A stretch of 64,000 bases of DNA from VXRN01 sp963664365 (GCA_963664365.1 OY761144.1:3332025-3396024); one strand, 5' to 3'; positions 41,808-50,023 are shown, counted from the first letter of the stretch. Program-made: numbers and translations. Notes: generated by a model not told the origin, from the letters alone.

Positions 41808-43054
41808 CAGTTCCTAAAGTCCGGTTCAAGTCCCTCCAGCCGGTGCAACTCACCCGGAGAGAATAGATTCCGCTTTACTGCTTCCGCCTGAGTTCGCAAG
41901 ACGGATCCAACTTCAGTACCGCCTTCTACCAACTTCACGACCCGCAGTTGATCGGTTGATAACCGGTCTATGAGGTCAGGGCTGTGAGTGGTGACCAATA
42001 TCTGCGAACGTCTTGAAGCTTCCTGCAAGACGTCAGCGAGCGCCGCTAGCGCGCCTGGGTGAACTGTCAACTCAGGTTCTTCTATCCCAATGAAGCTAAC
42101 ATAGGGTTGCTGGTATAGGGCGACCAACAGTCCCAGTAACCTGAGAGTCCCATCGGACTCCTGGCTCAGATCAAACCAGGGATTGGCTCCCCTGTGCGAT
42201 GTGTTGGTGTGCCTTAGCTGAGTTACTAAGTACCTTCCAGCCGGCGTCACTCGCAAATCCGTCACGCCCGGAACCAGCACCTTGAGGGCCTGTTTGATCG
42301 GTTCCACGTCTTCAGGCGATTTCTTTTGCATATCCCTTAGGACCGACGCCAAATTCTCTCCACCCTCGCTAAGAGGGTATGGGGACAACAGAGTTTGAGG
42401 TTGTCGAAGGGTGTTCGGGAATATGTGGTAGCAGCGAATCTCGGAGAGAACACGACGGAGACGTATCAAAGCGGAGCGCATCGCTAGACGGGGATCTTCG
42501 CGATCTCTACCTAGAAGTCTGAAAGGGGGCAATCTGACCAGAGTCGGCATCGCTAGGCTGGTCGTCTCGAAGTCCTCCTCCTCTTCAAGGTTCTGATTGT
42601 CTGTCAGTAGCCATTTTGGAGAAACGACATTGCCGTTCTTGATTTGAAAATCTGAAGATACCTTGCTGTCGTGGAGTCCACTAATCTCGCCCCGTTCCTC
42701 CCTGACTCTGTAACCACGATCTGGGTCTCCGGCAACGATAAACTTGTAATCTGTGGAGTAAGTCTCGGATTTGACCTTCAACCCAATCTCGATATTGAAC
42801 GGCCGACCGCCGCGTTGCCAGCGTCGGATTCCGCCTATACCGTCTCGGGAAGTGAGAGCGGAGTCCAGACTCACACGGACTGCTTCGCCGACGAACCTTA
42901 ACGCGTCCATCACGTTGCTCTTGCCGGAAGCGTTTGGTCCGACAAGCGCAGTGAGGGGGGTCAATCTGAGCGTAGCGTCGGCGACGCTACGAAAGTTTTT
43001 GACCCGTAACTCCGTGATCGGTGATCTTCGTCTAGTTCTTGTTGGTCTATTCAT
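41807..43054 (-). CDS. AAA ATPase (AAA_15/AAA_21, OLD-like)
   Basis: 415 residues. ITELRVKNFRSVADATLRL and Walker A LVGPNASGKSNVMDALRF (residues 39-46) are the SMC/OLD-type N-terminal half. The C-terminal half has the signature-like LSQESDGTLRLLGLLVALY, Walker B FIGIEEPELTVHPGAL and the switch histidine in ILVTTHSPDLID. No nuclease domain is fused; the DUF4276 gene encoded immediately downstream probably supplies it. The product may be a DNA-end or phage-sensing ATPase in a two-gene defence-like module. It lies 21 bp after an aminotransferase gene on the same strand and has GAGGA before the ATG. Confidence 0.82.
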   Translation of the reverse strand: MNRPTRTRRRSPITELRVKNFRSVADATLRLTPLTALVGPNASGKSNVMDALRFVGEAVRVSLDSALTSRDGIGGIRRWQRGGRPFNIEIGLKVKSETYSTDYKFIVAGDPDRGYRVREERGEISGLHDSKVSSDFQIKNGNVVSPKWLLTDNQNLEEEEDFETTSLAMPTLVRLPPFRLLGRDREDPRLAMRSALIRLRRVLSEIRCYHIFPNTLRQPQTLLSPYPLSEGGENLASVLRDMQKKSPEDVEPIKQALKVLVPGVTDLRVTPAGRYLVTQLRHTNTSHRGANPWFDLSQESDGTLRLLGLLVALYQQPYVSFIGIEEPELTVHPGALAALADVLQEASRRSQILVTTHSPDLIDRLSTDQLRVVKLVEGGTEVGSVLRTQAEAVKRNLFSPGELHRLEGLEPDFRN

Positions 43055-43075
43055 AACAGCATCCTCGGTGCCTGC

Positions 43076-44407
43076 TCATATCATCCCCATCTCCCTGATC
43101 TCCCGCAGGGACTGCTCATAGGCGTCCAGCGTGTGGGCGATGTCGTCCTCGGTGTGGGCGGCGGTTAGGACGAAGCGGTTTCCGGCCTGGACTCCGTGGT
43201 TCAGGAGCGACAGGTTGAGTTGGCGCAGGCGTTCAGGCTCCATCGACTCCGCCATCTGCTCCGGCGTCAGAATGCAGTAGTCCGTATCTCCCTCGTAGTC
43301 CACTCCCAGGTGCAGGAACATGAGCGAGGAGATTCCGGCGGCGCAGCCCGGAATCTCCAGCCGTCCCAGTACCTCGTTCAGGCCGTCCTTGAGCTGCGAC
43401 GCGCGGGCGTCCGCCGTGTCGTTGATCGGCTCGTTCGCCACGATCTTCAGCGCGGCGATGCCGGCAGCGGCGGAGATTGGGTTCGCGTTGAAGGTGCCGT
43501 TGTGGGCGATTCGGCGGTCCCGGTTGAACTCCTCGTCGCCGGGCCGGGCCTCGATCATGTTGATTATATCGGCTCTGCCGCCCACCGCGCCTCCGGGAAG
43601 TCCGCCGCCCAGAATCTTGGCAAACGTGGTCATATCCGGCCTGATGCCGAAATACTCCTGTGCCCCGCCCCTGGAGACTCGGAACCCGGTCACCACCTCG
43701 TCGAAGATGAGCACGACGCCGTATCGCTCCGTCACCTCGCGCAACTGGCGCAGGAACTCCGGCAGAATAGGCTCAAGTCCCATGTGCGCGCCGGTAGGCT
43801 CTAGGATGACCGCGGCGATGTCGTCGTTCTCTTGGAGCGTCTTCTCGAATGTCTCGATGTCGTTGGGCGGCAGCACGATCATCGTGCTGAGCGTCTCCCG
43901 CGGTATGCCTCCGATCCCCTCGGAACCGGCGACAAGGTAGTCGCTCCAGCCGTGGAAGTGATGATCGAATTTGATCACCTTCGACTTGCCGGTGTAGGCG
44001 CGCGCCATGCGAATCGCCATCATGTCGGCCTCGGTGCCGGAACTGTGGAACCGCACCTTCTCCGCGCTTGGGACCAGTTCCTTTACCCAGTTGGCCCACT
44101 CTATCTCCAACTCGGTGGAGCCGGAGAAGTGCGTTCCTCTGCCCATCTGATCCTGGACCGCCTCGACGACCTCCGGCCTGGAGTGGCCGAGAATCAGCGC
44201 GCCGTGACCGGGGAAGTAGTCGAGTATGCGGTTGCCGTCCACGTCATACTTGGACGCGCCCTCCGCGTGGGTGTAGTACAGTTGGAACGGGTCCTGGCGA
44301 CGGGTGTCGTGGGTTACGCCATTCGGGAAGATCGGCCGGGCGGAGTCGTGAAGCTCAGCCGACCTTGGGTGGATCTCGAAAAATCGCCGCTCGATTAGAG
44401 TGGTCAT
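43076..44407 (-). CDS. class III aminotransferase (glutamate-1-semialdehyde 2,1-aminomutase-like)
   Basis: 443 residues from the ATG at 44407 (AAGGTGAG upstream; a GTG at 44416 is also open). It is a PLP enzyme: the cofactor pocket has FHSSGTEADMMAIRMAR, LIFDEVVTGFR precedes the Schiff-base lysine in TTFAKILGGGLPGGA, and KVIKFDHHFHGW is the GSAM-type motif. It has the fold and length of HemL, but no other tetrapyrrole gene is nearby. The SGTEAD and HGWSDY residues are common to many GSAM-like aminotransferases of other specificity. A generic call is therefore safer. Confidence 0.85.
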   Translation of the reverse strand: MTTLIERRFFEIHPRSAELHDSARPIFPNGVTHDTRRQDPFQLYYTHAEGASKYDVDGNRILDYFPGHGALILGHSRPEVVEAVQDQMGRGTHFSGSTELEIEWANWVKELVPSAEKVRFHSSGTEADMMAIRMARAYTGKSKVIKFDHHFHGWSDYLVAGSEGIGGIPRETLSTMIVLPPNDIETFEKTLQENDDIAAVILEPTGAHMGLEPILPEFLRQLREVTERYGVVLIFDEVVTGFRVSRGGAQEYFGIRPDMTTFAKILGGGLPGGAVGGRADIINMIEARPGDEEFNRDRRIAHNGTFNANPISAAAGIAALKIVANEPINDTADARASQLKDGLNEVLGRLEIPGCAAGISSLMFLHLGVDYEGDTDYCILTPEQMAESMEPERLRQLNLSLLNHGVQAGNRFVLTAAHTEDDIAHTLDAYEQSLREIREMGMI

Positions 44408-44493
44408 GATTCTCACCTTCTCGAGGCCCGCATCGGTTCGGGCGCAGGTTGAGTGTATTATATCCTCTCGGTTCTCAGATGCAATTCATGGTG

Positions 44494-44522
44494 TTGACCC
44501 TCTTGCCCACTTAGGATAGACT
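44494..44522 (+). promoter_or_regulatory. promoter upstream of the ThuA-like gene
   Basis: TTGACC 44494-44499, 17-bp spacer, TAGACT 44517-44522; the coding start lies about 50 bp further on. Confidence 0.5.
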
Positions 44523-44570
44523 CGCAACGTTCATCCCGGCGATAGTTTTCCGATTCATTGGAGGCGCAAA

Positions 44571-45245
44571 TTGAACTTGCTAGTCCTGTCCGGTGGAAAC
44601 CATCCATATAACGAGAGTACGCCGCTTCTGATCGATTTCCTGCGTCAGGATGGACACGAGGTCCAGGTGACGGAAGACTCGAACATCCTCACTACGGACG
44701 CCATGGCGGAGTTTGACGCCCTCGTGTTCAACACCAGGCGCGAGTTGGAGTTGACCATGCCGCGAGAGGAGCAGGTGGCTCTCACACAGTACATAGGCAG
44801 CGGCGGCGGGTTCGTGTGCATCCACATCTCGGGATGCAGACCGGCGACTTGGGCGGAGTACCACGACGTCACCGGCGGCGGATGGAAGACGGGAGAGAGT
44901 TACCATCCTCCCTACGGGCAGTTCACCGTCAACGTGAGCGACTCGGACCATCCGTGCGCTGAGGGGATCACGGACTTCATCACCAACGACGAGCTTTACA
45001 TGAACATCGGATGGCGTCCTGATAACGAGGTGTTTCTGACTGCCGACGCCGAAGACGGCACGTTCATGTGGGGCGGTCAGCCAACTTTCATGCCCGGCGG
45101 CGCCTACCCACTGGCGTGGACCAGAACCTACGGGAACGGGAAAGTCTTCAACACCACGCTCGGACACAACGGCCTCAGTTTCCGAACTCCGCAGTTCCAG
45201 CGTCTGATACTCAACGGGGTGAACTGGGTCAAGGGGGAAAGCTGA
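44571..45245 (+). CDS. ThuA-like (trehalose utilisation/GATase-fold) protein
   Basis: 224 residues, start TTG with GGAGGCG about 8 nt upstream. The sequence opens MNLLVLSGGNHPYNESTPLL, followed by FDALVFNTRRELELT, YIGSGGGFVCIHISG and NDELYMNIGW. These are the ThuA-family layout, a class I glutamine-amidotransferase-like fold often found with sugar oxidoreductases. The gene stands alone between the aminotransferase and tRNA-Ala. No sugar genes are near, so the substrate is open. Confidence 0.85.
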   Translation: MNLLVLSGGNHPYNESTPLLIDFLRQDGHEVQVTEDSNILTTDAMAEFDALVFNTRRELELTMPREEQVALTQYIGSGGGFVCIHISGCRPATWAEYHDVTGGGWKTGESYHPPYGQFTVNVSDSDHPCAEGITDFITNDELYMNIGWRPDNEVFLTADAEDGTFMWGGQPTFMPGGAYPLAWTRTYGNGKVFNTTLGHNGLSFRTPQFQRLILNGVNWVKGES

Positions 45246-45275
45246 GCTCAATCCGATCAAAAATGGGTCAGCGCA

Positions 45276-45305
45276 TTGCGCCCGACGCGGCCCGTTTGCT
45301 ATATT
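45276..45305 (+). promoter_or_regulatory. promoter for tRNA-Ala
   Basis: TTGCGC 45276-45281, 18-bp spacer, TATATT 45300-45305, 25 bp before the tRNA. Confidence 0.6.
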
Positions 45306-45330
45306 CTGCTCGTCCCGACGGCGGACTAGT

Positions 45331-45406
45331 GGGGCTGTAGCTCATCTGGGAGAGCGCTTCAATGGCATTGAAGAGGTAGGGGGTTCGAGTCCCCCCAGCT
45401 CCACCA
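45331..45406 (+). tRNA. tRNA-Ala (anticodon GGC)
   Basis: A 76-nt cloverleaf including CCA. The acceptor is GGGGCTG with CAGCTCC, the anticodon stem CTTCA/TGAAG with loop ATGGCAT, and the T-arm GGGGG-TTCGAGT-CCCCC. The anticodon is GGC, reading GCC/GCT alanine codons. Confidence 0.95.
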
Positions 45407-45515
45407 AATTTGACGAAAGCAAGAATTTTCATCTTGAGATTCGTTCTGGACCGCTAGTCACCGACCGCGCCTGCCGACTCTGATTCCGTTCCGCCTTTCC
45501 ACCCGCCCGGCTTGC

Positions 45516-45560
45516 CGTCCGTGCAGCCGCTTCATCTTTCACCTGCTGGGTGAAAGGACG
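45516..45560. other. compound hairpin in a gene-free stretch
   Basis: CTTTCACC (45536-45543) pairs with GGTGAAAG (45549-45556) around TGCTG, inside an outer pair CGTCC/GGACG (45516-45520, 45556-45560). No coding frame is seen from 45407 to 45620. It could be a terminator-like or small RNA structure. Confidence 0.35.
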
Positions 45561-45620
45561 AAGTGTCGAAAATGGTCCAATTTAGCTACGAAACTCAACC
45601 GCATTGGCAATTGGGTGGTG

Positions 45621-45699
45621 GATTTCGGGAACCTCCCCCATGACGGGATGTGCGGGTTGTATCATATTTATCCCCCCGTCAAGTATTGGGGTATCGAGG
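45621..45699 (-). promoter_or_regulatory. promoter-bearing leader repeat (orphan copy 5, inverted)
   Basis: Read on the minus strand: CCTCGATACC, TTGACG (45677-45682), 15-bp spacer, TACAAC (45656-45661), then ACATCCCGTCATGGGGG. No gene follows on that strand for more than 1 kb. A MITE-like element abuts it. Confidence 0.55.
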
Positions 45700-45702
45700 A
45701 GA

Positions 45703-45832
45703 CTGTCCCAAGTTGGTAGGCGGACATGTCACCCTCACCCCCGTATCGAGTACGGGGCAGGCTCTAGCCCTCTCCCTTGAGGGAGAGGGGATTTCCGCGC
45801 TCGCGTGTGCGGCGCCTACTAACCCGGGACAG
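45703..45832. mobile_element. MITE-like element with 20-bp inverted ends and an 11-bp flanking direct repeat
   Basis: The ends are CTGTCCCAAGTTGGTAGGCG and CGCCTACTAACCCGGGACAG (17 of 20 paired). The core is CCCTCTCCCTTGAGGGAGAGGG. A 25-bp insert (CCGTATCGAGTACGGGGCAG...) lies inside. The direct repeat GGTATCGAGGA occurs on both sides (45690-45700 and 45837-45847), as expected of a target duplication. Confidence 0.7.
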
Positions 45833-45964
45833 TCTCGGTATCGAGGATAGAGGCATTGTCTGAACTGTGATTTTTGGGATTATGGGATGGGCAGGATTAT
45901 GGGCGGGTTTCAACCCGCCCATACCATAGGACGTGAACCCAGATACCCATACACGGCCTTGGCG

Positions 45965-47086
45965 CTATGTGTATGGCGGGTCAGGGTTGTCGCCATCAGC
46001 GGCGGGTTCGTCTTCTGAGTGTGAGGGGTACATTTGGGCGAGCTTCTTTCGCCTGCGTTCTTCGATGGCGGGCCACGCCTTCCGGCGTTCAATGCGAAGG
46101 TCGAGCTCTTCCTTGAACTTGGCGGCCTCTTCTCTGATGACCTCGATATTGTTGGCTACCCATTCCTTGGACGGCCTGGATATGGGCCAGTTTCTCTTTG
46201 GGGCGTTGGGGTCTGGCTTGATGCCGAGCTCGTCCTTCATCCGCTGGATCATCGCGCGTACTTTGGCCAGACCTTCGTGGTCGCGGCGATGCTCGCCTTC
46301 GTGTCCTTCGGGCATGTTGAGACTCTTGCTGCAGTAGATGCAGCTCTTTGTCGGGTCAAGGACATATCCGGGGGGATAGTCAGGGTAGTCCTCGTCACTT
46401 AGGATGGGCTCGGGAAGTGACCGGACAGCGGTTACGACGGGTGTGAGGTCCCTTCCGGCGGCGCGCTCCAGGAGCATCCTGGCGGCCCTGTTGCGGTGGA
46501 AGGGCCTGACCTCTCGGTTTGGGTCTTCGGGCCAGGCTACCTCAATGAGGACGTCTATGAGGGTGTCGCCGTCGTTGGTGATGTCCATGACGTGGTCGCG
46601 GATAGTTTCTAGTAGTGAGTGGTTAGTGGATTGTGGCGAGTGGTTAGTTTCTGGTGGATAGTTTTTAGTTTCTAGTGGCGAGTGGGTAGTAGGAGCGGGG
46701 CCTATGGCCTCGCGCAGGGAGTCGTCTAGTTGGGTGACCCTTCGACTACGCTCCGCTGCGCTCAGGGCAGGCTCCCCACCGTCAGAGGGTGTGTCTGAAC
46801 TGTGATTGGCGTGATTATCGGATTCCGCTGATTCGGGGTCCGGTTCCGGGTCGGTTGAGGGGGCAGGGTCGGTGATGGCCGGGGCCTGTCTGGGGGTTTT
46901 GCCGTAGCCTCTGTCGAAGAGGATGCCGGTTGCGGTTAGGCGGTCGTGCTCGGTGGCGTCGTGTTCACCCTGCGCGATTTCGTGGAGGAGGTCTAGGATG
47001 TCGCGCGTGTCGTTGGTCCTCGCGCGGATCTTTTGGGCGAGGCGTTGTTCCGGGGTCGGCGGCGTCTGTCGGATTGCTATGGTCAT
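45965..47086 (-). CDS. hypothetical protein, paralog of the gene at 28651, with repeat-derived linker
   Basis: 373 residues from the ATG at 47086. The open frame to 47173 is made of GTGGATAGT-type repeats and is not counted. The N-terminal module (RARTNDTRDILDLLHEIAQG, then GILFDRGYGKTPRQ) and C-terminus (KAWPAIEERRRKKLAQMYPS) match the paralog. The linker reads dispersed repeats in frame (GEPALSAAERSRRVTQ; THSPLETKNYPPETNHSPQS). A second helical module follows (DTLIDVLIEVAWPEDPNREV, then AARMLLERAAGRDL). A Cys pair CIYC and a long coiled C-terminal part (about 300-350) are extra. The family is not recognised. The promoter is at 47144-47173. Confidence 0.7.
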   Translation of the reverse strand: MTIAIRQTPPTPEQRLAQKIRARTNDTRDILDLLHEIAQGEHDATEHDRLTATGILFDRGYGKTPRQAPAITDPAPSTDPEPDPESAESDNHANHSSDTPSDGGEPALSAAERSRRVTQLDDSLREAIGPAPTTHSPLETKNYPPETNHSPQSTNHSLLETIRDHVMDITNDGDTLIDVLIEVAWPEDPNREVRPFHRNRAARMLLERAAGRDLTPVVTAVRSLPEPILSDEDYPDYPPGYVLDPTKSCIYCSKSLNMPEGHEGEHRRDHEGLAKVRAMIQRMKDELGIKPDPNAPKRNWPISRPSKEWVANNIEVIREEAAKFKEELDLRIERRKAWPAIEERRRKKLAQMYPSHSEDEPAADGDNPDPPYT

Positions 47087-47089
47087 TGG

Positions 47090-47222
47090 GTTTTGAGTGG
47101 TTAGTGGATGGTGGATAGTGGTTAGTGGACTGTTGTGCTGGATAGTATATGGGAGCGTGAGAACGGATGTCAAGGGGTGATAGTGATTAGTGGATAGTGG
47201 ATAGTGGATAGTTTTTAGTGGT
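47090..47222. repeat. GTGGATAGT/TTAGTGG short tandem repeats
   Basis: Repeated units TTAGTGGATAGTGGATAGTG on either side of the promoter of the hypothetical gene. The same words are found within that gene at 46610-46690. Confidence 0.6.
47144..47173 (-). promoter_or_regulatory. promoter of the repeat-laden hypothetical gene (minus strand)
   Basis: On the minus strand TTGACA (47168-47173), 18-bp spacer, TATACT (47144-47149). It shares the ACCCCTTGACAT context with the promoter of the paralog at 28578. Confidence 0.65.
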
Positions 47223-47278
47223 TGGCTGGTGGATGGGGTTTACAATGGAGGCGCATCCGGCTGAAACGGAGGTTGAAT

Positions 47279-48445
47279 ATGGCGAGCACGGCCGACGCGG
47301 TTATCATCGGCGGCGGGGTGATGGGGTGCAGCATCTTGTACAACCTGGCTGCGCGCGGCGTCACGGACGCGCTGCTTTTGGAGCGGGACGTTCTGGCGTC
47401 CGGGTCCACCAGCAGGTCACAAGCTATCCTGCGAATGCACTACTCGAACGAGGTGACGACGCGGCTATCGTGGGACAGCCTCTCGATCTTCAGGGACTTT
47501 CAGGAGATCACGGGAATGCCGTCAGGCTACACCAAGACGGGGTACTTCATCATCGTGGGACCGGAAGACCGGCGGGCGATGGAGGAGAACGTCGCCATGC
47601 AGCGCTCGGTGGGGGTGGACACGTCGGTTGTCACGGCGGAAGACGTCCGGGAGATCGCGCCGATGGTGGAACCTGCTGAGGGCGAGTCGTTCGCCTACGA
47701 GCCGGAGTCGGGATACGCGGACCCCTACTCGGTAACGACGGGCTACGCCAACGCGGCGCGCGATCTGGGAGCGCGGGTGAGGTCGGGCTGTCCGGCGACC
47801 GGAGTCGAGATCAGGGGCGGGCGGGTGTCGGCGGTACTGACTGAGGACGGGCGCATCGAGACTCGAATCGCGGTGGTGGCGACGGGGCCATGGTCGGGGC
47901 CGTTTCTTGGTTCTATCGGGGTGGATGTTCCGCTGCGCCCAATCCGTCACCAGGTCGTCATGCTGCGCAGGCCGCAGGACATCGTGCCGGACCATCCGAT
48001 AATCGGCGACGTGGCGCTTGACATGTCTCCGAGGCCGGACGTTGGAAACATCACGCTGATCGGAGTAGGAGAGGACGAGGAGGCGGAACCGGAGTCGTTC
48101 AACCAGGGCGTTGACATGCCGATGGTGGAGCGGACTTTCGAGAAGCTGGTGAAGCGTATGCCGGGCATGGCGAGCGCGTTGTTTCGAGGCGGCTGGAGCG
48201 GCCTTTTCACGACGACCCCGGACTGGCACCCTGTCTTAGACCGGGTTGAGGGAATCGAGGGGTTGTACCTGGCCGTGGGTTTCAGCGGGCACGGTTTCAA
48301 GCTGGCGCCGATGGTCGGCGTGGTGATGTCGGAGCTCATCACTGAGGGCCAAGCGGCCAGCGTGGATATATCCGAGTTGGACCTGAAGCGCTTCTATGAG
48401 GGCCGCCTGATGAAGTCTCGCTACGGGATGCAGGTTCTGGCCTAG
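47279..48445 (+). CDS. FAD-dependent oxidoreductase (DAO family, sarcosine/glycine oxidase-like)
   Basis: 388 residues from the ATG at 47279, with GGAGG 6 nt upstream. The dinucleotide fold starts ADAVIIGGGVMGCSILYNLA. The FAD domain continues with LERDVLASGSTSRSQAIL, and the family's GYADPYSVTTGYANAARDLG and GLYLAVGFSGHGFKLAP are present. Members oxidise secondary or tertiary amines such as sarcosine or dimethylglycine. The C-terminus (RFYEGRLMKSRYGMQVLA) ends with a TAG that belongs to a CTAG at the edge of a MITE-like repeat. Confidence 0.87.
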   Translation: MASTADAVIIGGGVMGCSILYNLAARGVTDALLLERDVLASGSTSRSQAILRMHYSNEVTTRLSWDSLSIFRDFQEITGMPSGYTKTGYFIIVGPEDRRAMEENVAMQRSVGVDTSVVTAEDVREIAPMVEPAEGESFAYEPESGYADPYSVTTGYANAARDLGARVRSGCPATGVEIRGGRVSAVLTEDGRIETRIAVVATGPWSGPFLGSIGVDVPLRPIRHQVVMLRRPQDIVPDHPIIGDVALDMSPRPDVGNITLIGVGEDEEAEPESFNQGVDMPMVERTFEKLVKRMPGMASALFRGGWSGLFTTTPDWHPVLDRVEGIEGLYLAVGFSGHGFKLAPMVGVVMSELITEGQAASVDISELDLKRFYEGRLMKSRYGMQVLA

Positions 48446-48575
48446 TACCTTGTCAACGTGATTCCGGTAGATAGCTCTAAGGTTCACCCTCACCCTAGCC
48501 CTCTCCCTTGAGGGAGAGGGGATATGCTCGGAATACTTCGAGTGGATCATCAAAACTAAGTTGAAGCAGTACTAG
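48442..48575. mobile_element. MITE-like element, tandem copy A, bordered by CTAG
   Basis: CTAG-TACCTTGTCAA at the left and TTGAAGCAGTA-CTAG at the right. The centre carries CACCCTCACCCTAGCCCTCT and the CCCTCTCCCTTGAGGGAGAGGG core. The left CTAG contains the stop codon of the FAD oxidoreductase. Confidence 0.65.
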
Positions 48576-48705
48576 TACTCTGTCAATATGATTATGATAG
48601 ACAGTCTTACGGTTCACCCTCACCCTAGCCCTCTCCCTCAAGGGAGAGGGGATATGCTCGGAATACTTCGAGTGGATCGTCAAAACTGAGTTGAAGCAGT
48701 ACTAG
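48572..48705. mobile_element. MITE-like element, tandem copy B, bordered by CTAG
   Basis: It is about 80-85 percent the same as copy A (CTAG-TACTCTGTCAA ... TTGAAGCAGTA-CTAG). The two copies share the middle CTAG (48572-48575). Confidence 0.65.
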
Positions 48706-48709
48706 GAAG

Positions 48710-49177
48710 TCAGTCCTCGACCTCGACTACCACTTCGATCTCGACGGGGATGTCGTTGGGCAGCGACACCATGCCGACGGCGGAGCGGGCGTGGCGGCCT
48801 CGCTCGCCGAAGACCTCCACGAGCAGGTCTGAGCAGCCGTTGACGACGGCGGGCTGCCGGTTGAAGTCGGGGGCGCTGTTGACCATGCCGAGCACCTTGA
48901 CCACTCGGCGCACCTTATCCAGGTCTCCCACCACGCCCTTCAAGCGCGCCAGGATGTTGACGCCGGTGAGCCGCGCCGCCTCGTAGCCCTCCTCGGCGGT
49001 CAGGTCTTGTCCCACCTTGCCGGATGGGGTGGAACCGTCGGGCCGCGGCGCGGGTCCCAAGCCGGAGAGGAATAGGAGGTTGCCGGTTCTGACGCCGGGG
49101 ACGTAGTTGGCGATGGGCACAGGCTCGTCGGGAAGCGAGATTCCCAGTTGCTCCAGTCTGGATTCTATTTCTGACAT
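48710..49177 (-). CDS. RidA-family (YjgF/YER057c/UK114) protein
   Basis: 155 residues, belonging to the longer subgroup of RidA-like proteins. These are trimeric enamine/imine deaminases or close relatives that remove reactive PLP-derived intermediates. LLFLSGLGPAPRPDGS and the C-terminal SAPDFNRQPAVVNGCSDLLV and SAVGMVSLPNDIPVEIEVVV are the family signature. In this subgroup the arginine of classic RidA at the C-terminus is not at the usual site, so deaminase activity is uncertain. It is divergent from the VOC gene. Confidence 0.87.
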   Translation of the reverse strand: MSEIESRLEQLGISLPDEPVPIANYVPGVRTGNLLFLSGLGPAPRPDGSTPSGKVGQDLTAEEGYEAARLTGVNILARLKGVVGDLDKVRRVVKVLGMVNSAPDFNRQPAVVNGCSDLLVEVFGERGRHARSAVGMVSLPNDIPVEIEVVVEVED

Positions 49178-49312
49178 AATGGCCGCTCCTGAAACGGGTT
49201 GTGCGATAACATTCTATACGACGATGCGCCGTTTAGGGGCGGGCGCGACATCGGTATGCCTGATATGATGATGGCCGACGGTCACAAGATTGACGCTGGG
49301 AGGTCCGGAACG

Positions 49313-49708
49313 ATGACAGGCATGATCGGAACCATCAGGCTGAGAAGGGTCAACCACCTGACGTATTGCGTGAAGGACATGGAGCGGGCGACGAGGTTCT
49401 GGGTGGACGTGCTCGGAGTCAAGGAGATACCGAAAGCGGTGGACTCGGACACGATCGTGTGGCTCCAGCTTCCGAGCGGTACGATGGTGCATCTAATCGA
49501 GGACGAGAACGCGCCGTCGGAGCCGTCCCACCACGGGGCTTTCGAGGTGGAGGACATCGAGGCGGCGCAGGAGTACATGCACTCGCACAACGTGGAGACG
49601 ACGGAGATCAACACACGCCACGACGGCCAGCGGGTGTTCTTCATCGACGACACGGAGGGGAACCGGATCGAGATATGCACGAAGTCGGGTTTTGGGGTTT
49701 TAGTGTAG
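49313..49708 (+). CDS. VOC-superfamily (glyoxalase/dioxygenase-like) protein
   Basis: 131 residues from the ATG at 49313, with GGGAGG 9 nt upstream. A single VOC half-barrel pair: RRVNHLTYCVKDMERATRFW, then IVWLQLPSGTMVHLIE, HHGAFEVEDIEAAQEYM and VFFIDDTEGNRIEIC. The metal ligands would be His (VNHLTY), Glu (HLIE), His (HHGAF) and Glu (RIEI). These enzymes isomerise, hydrolyse or oxidise small molecules; the exact one is unknown. It starts a same-strand run of VOC, DUF2442, rnhA, moaC, PPOX and pth. Confidence 0.85.
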   Translation: MTGMIGTIRLRRVNHLTYCVKDMERATRFWVDVLGVKEIPKAVDSDTIVWLQLPSGTMVHLIEDENAPSEPSHHGAFEVEDIEAAQEYMHSHNVETTEINTRHDGQRVFFIDDTEGNRIEICTKSGFGVLV

Positions 49709-49726
49709 GGATAAAGGAGTCATTTA

Positions 49727-50023
49727 TTGGAACACCACATCTGCAAAGTTACATCGGTGGAGCCGATTGGCCCGTACACGCTAAGGGTTGGCTTCGATGA
49801 CAGCACATCGCAGATCATAGACTTCAGCCCCGTACTTCAAGGCGAGTTGTACGGCCCTCTGCGCGATCCCGACGTCTTCGCCCAAGTACACATAGACCCT
49901 GAGGTCCATACGCTGGTGTGGCCGAACGGAGCGGATTTCGATCCGGCAACGCTTCATGACTGGTCAGAGTACGAGGAAGATATGGTGAAGATGGCCGGAG
50001 GCTGGTTGCCGGTGCATGCATGA
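49727..50023 (+). CDS. DUF2442 protein
   Basis: 98 residues, start TTG with AAAGGAG 8 nt upstream. The sequence KVTSVEPIGPYTLRVGFDDS, then DFDPATLHDW, matches DUF2442, small proteins often paired with DUF4160 or toxin-antitoxin loci; no such partner lies here. Its stop overlaps the rnhA start by four bases (ATGA), so it is cotranslated with ribonuclease HI. Function is unknown. Confidence 0.82.
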   Translation: MEHHICKVTSVEPIGPYTLRVGFDDSTSQIIDFSPVLQGELYGPLRDPDVFAQVHIDPEVHTLVWPNGADFDPATLHDWSEYEEDMVKMAGGWLPVHA

